A stretch of 64,000 nucleotides of DNA from Anopheles merus (GCF_017562075.2 NC_054083.1:1542501-1606500); one strand, 5' to 3'. Numbered from the stretch's first letter, positions 11,986 to 23,530 are shown. Numbers and translations are program-made. Notes: generated by a model not told the origin, from the letters alone.

Positions 11986-14242
11986 GTTTTTAGGTGCGGA
12001 ACGAGCGCCACTGTTGAAGAAATGGATGAACTATTTCAAACGGCGGAGAAAAAAAACGGCAAAAAAAAAAAATTTGGCGCCCATTCCTTCTTCTTCCTCT
12101 TCCTCTTACTCCCTCTCCCCTCCCTGCCTTGCCTTATACTTGAGCTTCAGCCCGTGCCTTTCGCCGTCCGCTGATTGTGTGTATGCGTTGGTGTATATGT
12201 ACATTGCGGTTGTGTATTGTATTTGGTGGGTATAGCATGTATTTATTGTGTGTGACCTTGACGATGCGGGAGAAGCTGGTTCATTTTGGGATTCAAAGTG
12301 TTATCGGTGTATTGATGGTTTATTTTATTTCGTGCCGCTGTTGATGAGACCATTCGATGCCCCTGCCAATTGAGGGTGAAGAAGCCTATTTAAAACAAGC
12401 GTAGGAGAACGTCTAACACTGATCTAATATTTTTTTTAATTTGAACATGTTTGATGCATCAACGACCTTCTAAGCATTATGTAGCACGGTGTATAGTGGC
12501 AATGAAAAAAAATTTTTTTCAATGTGCCGGAATTTGTCTAGAGTTTTCGGGTCTCGACACACACACGGACACACACACAATGCGGGAAAGTGACCGTCCA
12601 CTCTATCATGCCGCGATCCCCCTCCCGCTTTGGATGAGGATGCGCTACAAGTTAAGCCAGCAATTCTACCGATAAGGTAGCGGAAATCGATCGTGCGTGT
12701 GCGCGCGTTTGGGGGATGCGTTCTCGCGTGCGCGCGTGCATGCGTGCGTGCGCGTGTGTGTGTGTGCGTGCGGGAACCCCAAAACTGTTTGATACTGATG
12801 CGTGCATTTTCACCGGCTGCGTCTACACACTCCATGCATTCTCAGAAAACGCACTGTATGCCGCCCGATCGATTACCGCTACCTGCGAGACAATCTTCTT
12901 CTTCTTGTTTGGCACAACAACCGCTGTCGGTCAAGGCCTGCTTGAACCCACTAGTGAATTGAGCTTGGCTTTCAGTGACTTATTGTTACCATAGCAGGAT
13001 AGTCAGTCCTACATATGGGGGCTTGGTCTATTCGGGACTTGAACCCATGACGGGCGTGTTGTTAAGTCGTACGAGTTGACGACTGTATCACCAGACCGGC
13101 CCACCTGCGAGACAATACTATCATTTAATTGGCACCACCATCACCGGCACTGCCTTGGAATGGGTTCGGATCGGTAGGTTCATGTTTTGGTCGAGTGAAT
13201 TCCGTGCATTTGTCGCGTCACAGCGGTAGCACGGCAGCAACAAAGATAAGCCAATCTTTTCTCCGGGTGTGGGCTGTTATGGTATGTTATTCCTCTGCTT
13301 CTTATTATTATTATTGTCATTACGGCCTACGCGATCATGCCGGCCTTTTCAGGACTTGAGTACCACGTAGCCGGATAGTCACCCTTTGCTACGGCGGACG
13401 GTTCATACGCGGTTAGAACTCACGACTGGCATGCTGTTAAGATGTGCGGAATGATGGCGGTGCCGCGGGACCGCTCCTATCCAGCGGGCAACTTGCATAC
13501 TGCCACACTGTATCCTGCCCGATGCATACGCTGCAGGCAGGGGGAAGGATGCAGCTCCACAATAAAAAATAACATCGTCATGAACACCTTCCTTTCTTTG
13601 ACCGATGGATCATAATATTCCGGAAGAATACACATTTGGCGACAGTGTTGCACACACACGCACACTCACACCCTTGCGCAGACGGCTCAGCCTATCTATG
13701 TAATATACGACATACGAAAGGAAAAACATAGTGTCACATAAAGTTATGCTTTATGCAATAAGGTTTAAACTTTCCTATGCACGGCCATGGCCACCTGTGT
13801 TGCGTGCGCTACTTCGAAATAGGGTTCTGCGCGTTGCACAGCAAACCCTCCAGCGTGAGCTAGCGATTCGTTAGTTATTTTTACATTGCAGCGATTGAAC
13901 TCATTGCGCTTTTTTGGTTTGATTTGTGAAAAATCAAATGCAACGCCGCAATGTTTGTTAACGGTTTTTTTAAGCGCCACAACAGCTCGCGAGTATTGAC
14001 CACACGCGTGAAAGAGATAGCGCTATGGAGGCAAAAAGCTCGGACGACGGCTGACAGCGATTGGCCGTCTGACGCACCAACACATCCAAACCTCCGACAG
14101 CGCGCTCAGGCGAGGGGTAGGAAGCAGAGCCAGGGACGGGTAGCTCGAAACGCTGCTCGACAAATTTGCCGTAGGAGGGAAAAAGAAGGCCTAAGAAAAT
14201 GCGCGAAAGGGAATCATTTCTTCCGTCGCTTTGCACAGGGGG
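11986..14242 (-). mobile_element. foldback half-copy C (centre edge to one end)
   Basis: Directly abutting copy A, the sequence starts at the edge of the element centre (TTTTTAGGTGCGGAACGAG, as at 9186). It runs outward through one arm to GCTTTGCACAGGGGG at 14242. The other arm and most of the centre are missing. A SINE interrupts it at 12893-13106. Confidence 0.75.
12893..13106 (-). mobile_element. tRNA-type SINE (SINE200-like), reversed
   Basis: The insertion begins with a TTC run (a GAA-repeat tail on the minus strand). It contains GGCACAACAACCGCTGTCGG and CATAGCAGGATAGTCAGTCC. On the minus strand it carries GGTTCAAGTCC, a good pol III B-box match, and an A-box-like GGTGATACAGTCG near its 5' end. 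Relatives sit at 35163-35297, 35520-35642 and 55190-55375. The resemblance to Anopheles SINE200 is from memory. Confidence 0.7.
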
Positions 14243-15440
14243 AACAGACGACAGGCTGGAATGCTCGAATTTTCGTGCCATCACAGTCTTTAATGCCGCC
14301 TACAAGATCCTGCCCCAGACCCTGTTCTACACGTATGCGTCCCTAGCTACAAATTTCGTTGGCAGCTTCCAAGCAGGGTTTGTTGGAGGCAAATCCACCA
14401 CCGACCTGTTTATCGACGTCAGGCAGCCTACAAAACGTTAGTCCGGTATGAGCTATAGAAAATCATGCAGCGGTACCACTTTCTTGGGAAGTTGATCCGG
14501 ATGGTAGAAGCCACTATGAACGAGGTGCAGTGCAAGGAAAGGGTATCAAGCTTGATGTCGGAATCGTTCGAAACGCACAGGGTACTGTTGACAAACACAG
14601 GTTCTGAGACAAGGTGACGGACTCTACTGTCTGCTCTTCAACATCGCCCTGGAAGGTGTCATTTTTTATGCAGCCGAAGAAATTGTTTCATGACTTTCAA
14701 ATGGTTAATGTTTCATTATTGAGAAACAGCGAAGGTGTGTGAGGCGTATAAATGCAGGTGACTCAAATGCAAATCAACAATCATTGATCAGACTTAGACC
14801 AACTGGGGAGCAGTTTATTAGTTGACGGCGACAGTCTCGAGGTCGTAGAGGAGTTCTTCTATCTTGGTATGGTCGCTACTTCGGACAACAACATCAGCAG
14901 CAAATTCCGTTGAGGGGAATCGTGTATACTATGGGCTGCATCGACTGCTGAGATCAAGAAGACTCTGTCCGCATGAAATGTGAGATATAACGCACATTGA
15001 TTCGTCCGGTGGTCCTCTATGGACACGAGGCCTGGATCATTCGAGCGGAAGACGCAAACGCTTTGAACGTGTTTGAGTGACGCATTTTCCGACCACCTTT
15101 GGTGGTGTGTTCGAGCATGAAGTTTGGAGGAGAAGGATGAACAACGAGTTTGCTGTGCTGTACGGCGGATAGAGCACCTTGAAGATGGTGAAGGCTGACA
15201 GGGTACGATCGCTGGGGCATGTTATGAGGATACCGAAATCATGTCTCGCCAAGAAGGGGTTGGTAATCTGGATCAGATAAAGTAAGTTTTGTCGGAGAAT
15301 GGGTATCTACACGGTTTAGATGCTGCAACTAGGGACCAAACATCATGGAGAATTGTTGTTCAGGCCATGTAAGGACGATGTGCTCGATCGTAAAAGAAAA
15401 TATCGATGAAGATAGGGGAAACAGGACTGCAAGTGAAGGT
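14243..15440 (+). pseudogene. RTE/R4-like LINE reverse transcriptase remnant
   Basis: Collinear pieces of a reverse transcriptase occur in shifting frames. FQAGFVGGKSTTDLFIDVRQ lies at about 14365-14430, and LRQGDGLYCLLFNIALEGV at about 14605-14665. VDGDSLEVVEEFFYLGM at about 14820-14875 and YGHEAWIIRAEDANAL at about 15015-15070 are typical of the C-terminal part of RTE/R4-type pol. The segment with the catalytic YADD is missing between about 14665 and 14800. Many stops and frameshifts show old decay. Clade assignment rests on remembered motif patterns and is tentative. Confidence 0.7.
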
Positions 15441-15519
15441 GTTTGAGTACAGTCTCGTGTGATACAAAAACACTCGTGATTCTGTTGCAAAATCCTGTAA
15501 CCGGGCCATCTTAAGCTAG
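15441..15519 (+). mobile_element. Helitron 3' terminus
   Basis: The block GTAACCGGGCCATCTTAAG ends in CTAG at 15516-15519 and is followed by T. Together with 6141, 16877 (reverse) and 23812, this gives four related 3' ends. The upstream extent of this Helitron is unclear. Confidence 0.7.
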
Positions 15520-16873
15520 TCCTATAACAAATTTTACAAAAAGTTTCTCATTTTCATTCTCTCACTATAGAGCGTTACTTTTTCACTCGATAGTGACACG
15601 ATTTTGGTTAGTGAGTTGATGTTAGGTGCAGATAGCTTGGATGATTTTTGTACCGTGTTGATTTTTCCGCACACTTTGCAACGACATAGTGATTCATCGA
15701 TGAAGGCGTTGAACGTAAAACGACAAACCATAAACAAACATACGTATATGAAGTTGTGTAAGGCCGCACATACACGACGCGAAAAAAAATTTGTCGAAGG
15801 GAATGTCCCAGACTCCTCGGTTATTGTATGACGTACACGTGAACCACTTTGGTCACCGACAATTCAGGATCAGTACACCGTCGAAGACTCCGAACAGAAT
15901 TGGCTGCTGCGAGCAGTCGAGAATCTCTAAGCGCTACAATTTATAGATCAGTATCTGTGCGAAAAGACGCCGCGGAAGGCGCTGACGATGTTACCAAGTA
16001 TGCCGCATTTGGCCAACTTTGAGCAGATACAGCCAGACCTGCTACAATGTCCGCTGCAGAAATATTTTCCCTGTTGAACGTGGAGCTCTCTTATGCTTTG
16101 GATGTGCTGGACAACATATTAGTAAACGTGAACCGATTGATCAACGAACTACAAACGGTGTAGGATATAATTACCGCAGCAGTGGACAGCTACGAGTTGA
16201 CAAAACAATCAAACCGAGAGGAGACACATACTGGACAAATATTTTTTCTTGATGGTCCTGGTGGCACTGGTAACCCGTTTCTGCTCGAAACTATTTTTGC
16301 GTACACGCGAACTTGCTGGACGCTGGAAGTTCCTATATGCTCTAGAAGCTCGCGCCTTCGATCACGTCCTGCAGGATGTTATGGGAAATCGCCAAACGTT
16401 CGGTGATAAGGTGGTTCTACTATGTGGTGACTTCCGATGGATACTGCCAATAATTCCACTTGATACTAACGTCCAGATGCTACTATGTGGTGACTTCATA
16501 CTATGTGGTGAAAACATGCGTATGCAGACAGCCCAGACTGTTCAAGATGCTGAAGAGCCGAAAGAGTTCGCAGAATTTCTGCTCCGTATCTTCGTACGGC
16601 ATATGATATTCCCGGGTTTCGATAGGGCGTATGCCAAGATACCACAGGACTTGATATTACCTGGAACATGTGATCCAAAAGGTAAAGCAAATTTATCGCA
16701 AAGTACAGAATGAAAGCGTCCTACTCTTGAAGGTGTCAAATCGGTCGCTCCGGTGTGTTTGATCCATAAAGTTGTTTAAAAATACGTATTTTGCATGTTA
16801 TTTAACTTATTATGTATTATTTGAAAAAGGTTTCCTAATTAAATCACCAAACATATTATATTTAAAAAAAAAA
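15520..16873 (+). mobile_element. Helitron, 5' end with internally deleted helicase
   Basis: The element starts with TCCTATAAC at 15520, directly after the CTAG of the previous Helitron. The same start occurs on the minus strand at 23369. The first 400 bases align with the minus-strand copy (22600-23369 reversed). Only about 680 bases separate the 5' end from the helicase Walker A region, and no Rep/HUH motifs are visible, so the element is internally deleted. The 3' part (16714-16873) is AT-rich and shows no terminus of its own in this orientation. Confidence 0.65.
15604..16713 (+). pseudogene. Helitron protein remnant with Walker A/B helicase motifs
   Basis: The first segment (15604-15831) starts VSELMLGADSLDDFCTVL and is shared with the minus copy at 23093-23380; its function is unknown. 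Later frames give LELSYALDVLDNILVNVN-like sequence, then FFLDGPGGTGNPFLLETIF at about 16240-16300. That is a Walker A motif in which the usual Lys is Asn. VVLLCGDFRWILPI at about 16410-16450 is the Walker B region, followed by EEPKEFAEFLLRIF. The order matches a Pif1-like helicase, but frameshifts and the Walker A change make it non-functional. Confidence 0.8.
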
Positions 16874-17354
16874 CTAGTTAAAATGGCCCGGTTACACGGC
16901 TACGCAACGTTTATCGGAGGGCAACTTCAATAACAATACAGTAGATGACCGCTAACTGGATGTGTTTTACCGGAGTTTCTTTTAACAGGAAGTTCGCTAA
17001 CTGGAGTGATTCTCAGTTGAAAAAACACATAAATTTCAAAACATGAAATATCCTGAATCTTGCGAAGCGAAAATCATAGCAAATGTGCATTTTTCTCGCA
17101 AATTTTAACTCTCAGTCACCTACTGTATAAGAATTGCACTTCAATTAACTATTTTGTTTTAGGATCCTTTGTGAAAGATTTTTTCCTGTGTGCTTATATT
17201 ATTTATATCATATATTGCAGTATATTGATTTATGATTTCTTAATTTTCTTAATTTCTTAATTTTATTTAATATTTTATGAATTAAATTGTGGATCGGGGT
17301 ACACGATTGAAATACATAATTTATGTATAAAAATTCACATTGTTTGAGATAAAT

Positions 17355-17990
17355 TTACGTAACCTTTCGAATCAGATGTTCCAGGTAATATAAAGTCCCG
17401 TGGTATCTTGGCATATGCCTTACCGAACCCCAGCAATGTCTTATGCCGTATGTCGTATAACTCTCGCCGATGCAGAGCAGAAATTGTACGAACTCTTTCC
17501 GCTCTTCAGCATCTCGAACAGTCTGCACACGCATGTTTGCCCGCAAATGCAATACCCTAAATTTGCCCCAAACATGCTCCGCCGAATACACTGCTGCAGA
17601 CCTTTACTGTACACGGATATTATAGTGAGCGTCCGGGATGAGCGATAGCTTGAATGTAGAGTGTAGCGTGCTTTCCATGGTCAGCAGCAGAGTAGCAATT
17701 CCACTCGAAGCCACTGCGATTTAAATTTTCGATTAAATGCAATAATAGTTTCGAGCATTTACGGATTTCCGATGCCACCAGGGCAATGAAGGAAAAAACC
17801 TGTCCATTGTGTGTCTCCTCTGCGCTGGATTGTTCTGTCAAATCGTAGCTGTCCACTGCTGCGGTAATTTCATCGCACACCGTTCATTGTTCGTTGTTCA
17901 ATCGGTTCACGTTTACTAATATGTTGTCCGGCTCATCGATAGCATAAGAGTGTACCGCATCCACCAGGGAAAACATTTCGGCTGCGGATA
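17355..17990 (-). pseudogene. Helitron helicase remnant, 3' half of split copy
   Basis: Minus-strand pieces DEITAAVDSYDLTEQSSAEE and EETHNGQVF match the region before Walker A in the plus copy. Walker A itself is eroded (IALVASEIRKCSKLL). MRVQTVRDAEERKEFVQFLL matches the post-Walker B segment. Frames shift between pieces. This part rejoins the Helitron segment at 22600-23369 once the CR1 insertion is removed. Confidence 0.75.
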
Positions 17991-18230
17991 AACAAACAAA
18001 AAACAAACGTCAAACGTCATAGTGACTGGTCGATAATTCTTTGCGCTCCGATATTTTATAAAATTATTCAGTGAAAACTTATCCATAACGCAACTTGCTT
18101 GCTTGTGCTGACTGCCTCAAGACCTGGTTTTCATTAACAGTTGGAAATTGCTCATCTGCAATCACCTACAATCATTTTTCCTGCTCTACAATCAATACCC
18201 CATTTCAACTATTGCTGTACCATTTTACAA

Positions 18231-19497
18231 TGGCCGGTATCTGCGCCGCTTGTGCCAACGACATCGTACCTGCTGATCGAATTGTGAAATGCCAGGGTTG
18301 GTGCAATGCAGAGTTTCATGTCACATGCAGTGGACTCTCTGAGGAACTGTCCGCTATTATAGAGTCCTGTGCACAACTTTTTTGGGCATGTAAGGCTTGT
18401 GTAAAGTTTCATAGAGATCCGCGTTCGGCTGTGCTTAGGTCGTCTACCCCTTACACCCACACCACTGTCGACTTATCGTCCAGCATTGCCGACCTTAAAG
18501 CGAGCCTCCATAGTGAGCTGCCAAAACAAATCACTGCCGTTATTAAATGCGATCTGCTCGAAGATGCGTTCCTGTTTGCTTTCATCATACACCTCAACCG
18601 ATTTACCCGCTCAACAACCCATTCATCGCAATCCAGCAACATCATACCCCGAATTGTTGAACTCAGTAATTAACAATATTCCCGATACCATTATACCAAC
18701 ACAAACACAGTTCCATCTTGGCGGCCTCACTTAGTGTAAGTGCAATCAAACCGACATCCAACATCAACAAAACACCACTTAACAACCTGCAAACACCACT
18801 ACTAAGAGGATCGGGATCCCCGCTTGCTTCAGATACACTGGATATCATTTCACACACTGATACGCGTATGTGGCTTTTCTTTACACGTTTCGCCCCATCA
18901 GTTACCACTGAGCAAATTTCTCATATGGTGCAGGTACGTTTAGCGCTTGACAAGCGGGATGTGTTTGTTCACCGCCAGACGAAATTCGGCGCTAACACAA
19001 GTACACTCTCATTCATCTCATTCAAAGTGGGCATACCGGCCACTTTACGCAGTAAGGCTCTATCACCTGAGACATGGCCCTCCGCTCTAACATACCGAGA
19101 GTTTCGTGACTACCGTAACAACAACAATAACAATCCCAATACACGCGCCGTCACCGATACTTACTCGATACATGAACTCACACACGATCACCCTGCCACT
19201 CTCGCTGCAGACAGCTATCACAATCCACTCTCACGGTCCGGAATAAGCGCTCCGATATCAAACACCACTACAGATATGCACTCGCAGCCTAGTTCGATTT
19301 CCTCTCCTGCTATGACCACTACAGATGCAGGTTTGTTTACAACTGAACCACAGCAGGATCTCAACGAGCGAATGCTTGTCACCACTACACCTATCAGATC
19401 TCCTCCTGAATGCTTAGCCGCTCCTAAAAAAAGAATGCGACGAGTTAACACTAAACGGACTGATGATTCTGCGGAAGCCGGTCCGTCAGATGAATAG
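18231..19497 (+). pseudogene. CR1 ORF1: PHD-like finger plus RRM-like domain, frameshifted
   Basis: Translation probably starts at the ATG 18231 (MAGICAACANDIV) rather than at the upstream open start. Cys/His spacing (CAAC, CQGWCNAEFHVTC, FWACKAC) indicates a PHD-like finger in the first 65 residues. The frame drifts twice, near 18550 and near 18720. The long open part 18718-19497 then gives MWLFFTRFAPSVTTEQISHM and LSFISFKVGIPATLRSKAL, a conserved ORF1 domain shared with the copies at 2368-3412 and 24264-24521. A Ser/Thr/Pro-rich C-terminus ends in a basic patch (KKRMRRVNTKR). The role is presumably RNA binding. Confidence 0.82.
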
Positions 19498-19500
19498 CAA

Positions 19501-22179
19501 TTGAATATCAACAACACAACAACAACATACCTACCAATGTATTACCAAAATGTTCGGGGCTTGCGTAAAAAACTGAATGATCTTAGACTAGTACTTTCAG
19601 AAACTGAATACAAAATCGTAATATTAACTGAAACCTGGTTGAACAATAACATAAACAATGAGTTATTCAACGACGATCGCTATTCTATTGACCGATGCGA
19701 TAGAACCACCACTAACAGCACTTTCTCCATCGGTGGTGGTGTTCTAATAGCCTGCTCTCGCTCTCTCTCATCTTGCGAAATTACACCGACGGATCGAACT
19801 ATGGAACAGTTGTGGGTCAAAATTCGATTGGGCAACATTTTTGTTTATATCGGTGCCATGTATATTCCACCGTACAACGCATATAAAGACATAATTGTTA
19901 ACAAACATCTGGAAAGTATACGCGAAATTTCATCACGCATGAGAGATAACGATCTTCTGCTTGTCGCTGGAGATTTTAACAAATGGGACATTACGTGGTC
20001 CAAACTCAATCCAGCCGATGTCGAGGATGTACCATTGCGCTCCACTTTCATGCACTATAAACCGTCATCTAAGTCTCGAAATAATCATATTTTCATCGAT
20101 GGTATGGCAGCAAACGGCCTTTATGAATTAAGCAACGTTAGAAACTCCATGGACCGACAACTCGACCTAATTTTTGCTAACTCCAACGCCGCTGAGATCT
20201 GTTCTGCCGTGTCTAAATCCGAACCGGCCCTGCTCAAGCTCGATAATTATCATCCTGCACTCGAATGGTCAATACGTCACTATGATCATCATGCGTCTAG
20301 CTCCCATCCAAGCAACACATATCAGCAACGATTAAATTACTCAAAGGCTAATATCGTCGAACTGGAGGAAAGAATATTTCTATTCAGTTCTACTTTTAAC
20401 TGCTCCAACTTTCCATCTGTTGACGACGCTGTTCATGCTTTCACGATTTTCATGAAAGATGCTCTACAATCCTGTACGCCAATTATGCACCAGAAACGCT
20501 CTCCGGCATGGAGTAATAACAGGCTTATCATCCTCAAACGAGCCAAAAACAAAGCCATTAGTCGACACCGTTTTTTGAGAAGTAATATCACTAGGGAAAA
20601 TCGTAACAACGCCATACATGCATACCGTCAGTATAACCGATCAAGATATAAGCAATATATATCTTCAATCGAAAGGTACCTTCTCCGACATCCCCGAAAA
20701 TTTTGGCGTTTCATCGACAGCAGACGACGCTCAAACGTAGTTCCAAGCACAATCAAATATAATGATTCCGTGGGCACGTCACCCGAAGATATTTGCAACA
20801 TTTTTGCTGAACGATTTTCCGATGCCTTCTCCACCCCAATTGTAGATCAAACGGTGATCTCAAGGGCCACATCTTACACACCTCTAAACATGATTGATTA
20901 CACCATTCCTACGTTTGATATACGCACAGTAGAAAAGTGCCTCAAAAGCCTTAAACCATCTACAGCTCCTGGTCCCGATGGCATTCCGAGTTTCATCATC
21001 AGTAAATGCTATCAATCCCTATCACCAGTATTAACAAACATATACAACACGTCATTGAGTTCTGGTATTTTCCCACGCTTATGGAAGACCTCGTGGATGG
21101 TACCAATATTTAAAAAAGGGGATCGCTCATGTGCTTCAAACTATCGCGGTATCACATCACTTTGTGCGGTGTCAAAAGCTTTTGAGCTTCTGCTTTACAG
21201 CCCTATGCTCTCCGCTACATCGAATTACATTATGGATAACCAACACGGGTTCGTACCCAAACGTTCAACATTAACGAACCTCACTGAATTCGTTAGTTTC
21301 TGCAAACGTAATCTCGACTCCGGAGGTCAAGTGGATGCTATTTACACCGATCTCAAAGCTGCTTTCGACCTCATCTCACACGACATTTTAATCGCCAAAT
21401 TGCACAAATTAGGGTTTTCGGAACAAATAGTTAAGTGGTTGCATTCCTACCTCACAGAACGCTCATACAAGATCAAGGTAAACGATCATACATCTAGAGA
21501 GGTGCTTGGCACCTCAGGGGTGCCTCAAGGCAGCAATTTGGGCCCGCTGCTCTTCATTCTTTATATAAAAGATGTAGGGCAATTGCTAGCTAAACACCGT
21601 TTTCTTCTGTTTGCCGATGACGTTAAGCTGTTCGCTCCTATCAACGATACCAATGACTGCATCAATCTTCAACGCGCCATCAACCTGTTTAGCATATGGT
21701 GCCGTGATAATGCAATGGTGTTATGTATCGAAAAATATCGTGTCTTGTCTTTTTACCTTTCTCGGTCCTGCACACGATTTAACTACCAGATCGATAACAT
21801 ATCCGTTGAACGCACCGATACATTCCGCGACCTTGGGATCATTCTCGACACACGTTTAACATTTAACGATCACCTAGAGAATACAGTGTCTAGAGGGAAC
21901 CAACTACTGGGTTGGATTATTCGATCAACGCAAGGTTTCCGTAATCCTATGACCATAAAAACCATCTACTGTGCCTACGTTCGATCTGTGTTAGAATATG
22001 GCAGTATTGTTAGTGACCCCTGTACCGAACAATGGAGTGATCGAATCGAGGCCATCCAAAGAAAAGCGACTAGATATGCTGTAAGACTCTTATCATGGCG
22101 ACAGGGCGATGTGTTACCGTCATACCATTCCCGGTGTCTGCTTTTAGGGATTCAGTCGTTGAAAAAGCGCCGTGAGTAA
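19501..22179 (+). CDS. CR1 ORF2: endonuclease/reverse transcriptase, C-terminally truncated by a stop
   Basis: An open frame of 892 codons; the first ATG is at 19537 (MYYQNVRGLRKKLNDLRL). The AP-endonuclease motifs QNVRG, LTETWL, GDFNKWDI, RQLDLIFAN and YHPALEWS occupy residues about 15-260. RT motifs follow: APGPDGIPSFII, IFKKGDRSCASNYRGI, HGFVPKRST, IYTDLKAAFDLISHD, SGVPQGSNLGPLLFILY and the catalytic LLFADDVKLF near residue 705. The stop at 22179 falls after LLGIQSLKKRRE. The same frame continues beyond it with CR1-like C-terminal sequence to about 22437, with at least one further stop. The enzyme core is open but the protein lacks roughly the last 85 residues, so activity is doubtful. Confidence 0.9.
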   Translation: MNINNTTTTYLPMYYQNVRGLRKKLNDLRLVLSETEYKIVILTETWLNNNINNELFNDDRYSIDRCDRTTTNSTFSIGGGVLIACSRSLSSCEITPTDRTMEQLWVKIRLGNIFVYIGAMYIPPYNAYKDIIVNKHLESIREISSRMRDNDLLLVAGDFNKWDITWSKLNPADVEDVPLRSTFMHYKPSSKSRNNHIFIDGMAANGLYELSNVRNSMDRQLDLIFANSNAAEICSAVSKSEPALLKLDNYHPALEWSIRHYDHHASSSHPSNTYQQRLNYSKANIVELEERIFLFSSTFNCSNFPSVDDAVHAFTIFMKDALQSCTPIMHQKRSPAWSNNRLIILKRAKNKAISRHRFLRSNITRENRNNAIHAYRQYNRSRYKQYISSIERYLLRHPRKFWRFIDSRRRSNVVPSTIKYNDSVGTSPEDICNIFAERFSDAFSTPIVDQTVISRATSYTPLNMIDYTIPTFDIRTVEKCLKSLKPSTAPGPDGIPSFIISKCYQSLSPVLTNIYNTSLSSGIFPRLWKTSWMVPIFKKGDRSCASNYRGITSLCAVSKAFELLLYSPMLSATSNYIMDNQHGFVPKRSTLTNLTEFVSFCKRNLDSGGQVDAIYTDLKAAFDLISHDILIAKLHKLGFSEQIVKWLHSYLTERSYKIKVNDHTSREVLGTSGVPQGSNLGPLLFILYIKDVGQLLAKHRFLLFADDVKLFAPINDTNDCINLQRAINLFSIWCRDNAMVLCIEKYRVLSFYLSRSCTRFNYQIDNISVERTDTFRDLGIILDTRLTFNDHLENTVSRGNQLLGWIIRSTQGFRNPMTIKTIYCAYVRSVLEYGSIVSDPCTEQWSDRIEAIQRKATRYAVRLLSWRQGDVLPSYHSRCLLLGIQSLKKRRE

Positions 22180-22574
22180 GCTAAATGCCTTTTTATATCA
22201 GGACTACTTAACCACCACATTGATGCTCCTACTCTATTAGCTACGATATAATTTAACGCGCCATCTAGGAATCTACGTACACGTTAATTCATATCCGTCT
22301 CTCGTTATAGAACTCGTTTTGGCCAGTCTGATCCTATGTCAGCTATGTGTCGAACTTTCATAAATAACTTTGATTTATTTGATTTCAAAATGCCACAGAA
22401 TGTTTTTAGAGATAGACTCAGGACACAACTTACGTAATAATTTTTTTCTCATAATACATTTTCTATTCTTGTGCACCTGTTCTCCCCGATCGATTTATGT
22501 ACCTTACATAGTCTATAAGCACTATTTTAAGTACATTCATGTAGGATCTTCAAGATCCCGATGGATTAATCAAC

Positions 22575-22599
22575 AAACATATAAACATATAAACATAAA
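22575..22599 (+). repeat. 3' terminal tandem repeat of the CR1 element
   Basis: Three units of AACATATA-type sequence form the LINE 3' end. CR1-clade elements typically end in short tandem repeats rather than poly(A). Confidence 0.7.
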
Positions 22600-23369
22600 G
22601 CGCTTAGTAGAAAGTCTGGCTGTATCTGCACAAAGTTGTCTAAATGCAGCATCAGCGACGTCATTTAGCACAGATACTAATCAATGATTCGCAGCGCTTT
22701 GAGGTTCTCGAAAGCTCGCAGTATCTGATTCCGTTCGGAGTCTTCGACGGTGTACTGATCTTGATTTTGCGAGTGTAAATCTCCACAAAAGTGGTTCACG
22801 TTTGCGTTCTACAATAAGAGAGGATAATGCGACATTTCCTCCACCAATATAAGGGCAAATAGGTGACTCAGATGATTGAAGATTTGAAATGAGACTACTC
22901 CCTGTAGAGTCCTGGATATTTTGGTGTCATCCTGCAGCAATCCAGACATCAACAGTACACCATGCGGCCAATAACGATCAGCCAATCAGTCTGGCGGTGG
23001 CCCGCGATCCACTGGTTACCCCTACCAACATACCACGGAAGCTGCTGCAATTAATTTTAAGCTTTACTGTACTTTTTGAATCTTTATGCTGTTTAGATCA
23101 CTTTATAAATATTACACGATTTCACATACGTGAGGCCATATTCGTCTGTTCGTTCGACGAAAACATCATTGTCGTCTTTCGTCCAACGCCTACATCGATG
23201 AATCGCTTTGTCGGTGCAAAGTGTGCAAGAAACGGTACAAAAATCATCCAAGCTATCCGCACCTAACATCAACTCACTAACCAACATCGTCTCCCCATAG
23301 GAGTGAAAAAGTAACGCTCTATAGTGAGAGAATGAAAATGAGAACCTTTTTGTAAAAAAAATTATAGGA
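22600..23369 (-). pseudogene. Helitron 5' half of split copy
   Basis: The minus-strand frame at 23093-23380 reads VSELMLGADSLDDFCTVS, then CTLCTDKAIHRCRRWTKDD. It aligns with 15604-15831. The sequence 22693-22800 reversed matches 15830-15935 (ACACCGTCGAAGACTCCGAA). It lacks any catalytic motif. Confidence 0.7.
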
Positions 23370-23530
23370 TATAAAACCAAATTGCATTGTGCGAGCTTGA
23401 ATAAAAAAAATTTAAAAAGGAATTTGAATAATTGATTATGTAATTAAACTTAAAAAAAGTGAATTTTCTTACATATCAGTTAAACTACTCGCAAAAAAGT
23501 ATTGTTTTACAGCTAGAAAGCAACAAAATG

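Larger units (their letters stand above)
17991..22600 (+). mobile_element. CR1-clade (T1/Q-like) LINE, near full length
   Basis: The element is inserted in the minus-strand Helitron. It has a 5' UTR of about 240 bases, ORF1 (18231-19497), ORF2 (19501 to about 22437 counting past a stop) and a 3' tail of AACATATA repeats at 22575-22599 instead of poly(A). The interruption point is supported because Helitron homology to 15960-16080 resumes on both sides. It is the best-preserved LINE in the window, but ORF1 is frameshifted and ORF2 has a premature stop. Confidence 0.88.
16874..23369 (-). mobile_element. Helitron on minus strand with defined ends, split by a CR1 LINE
   Basis: On the minus strand the element begins TCCTATAAT at 23369, preceded by A. 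It ends CTAG at 16877-16874, followed by T. This is the canonical A|TC...CTAG|T Helitron structure. The 3' block contains GTAACCGGGCCATTTTAA. Helitron sequence is interrupted from 17991 to 22600 by a CR1 element; removing it leaves roughly 1.9 kb. No Rep/HUH domain is visible, so it is an internally deleted copy of the type at 15520. Confidence 0.75.

Noticed and set aside
12893..13106. A functional tRNA gene suggested by A- and B-box-like sequence
   Set aside because: No cloverleaf can be drawn, copies are numerous and end in GAA repeats, so it is a SINE.
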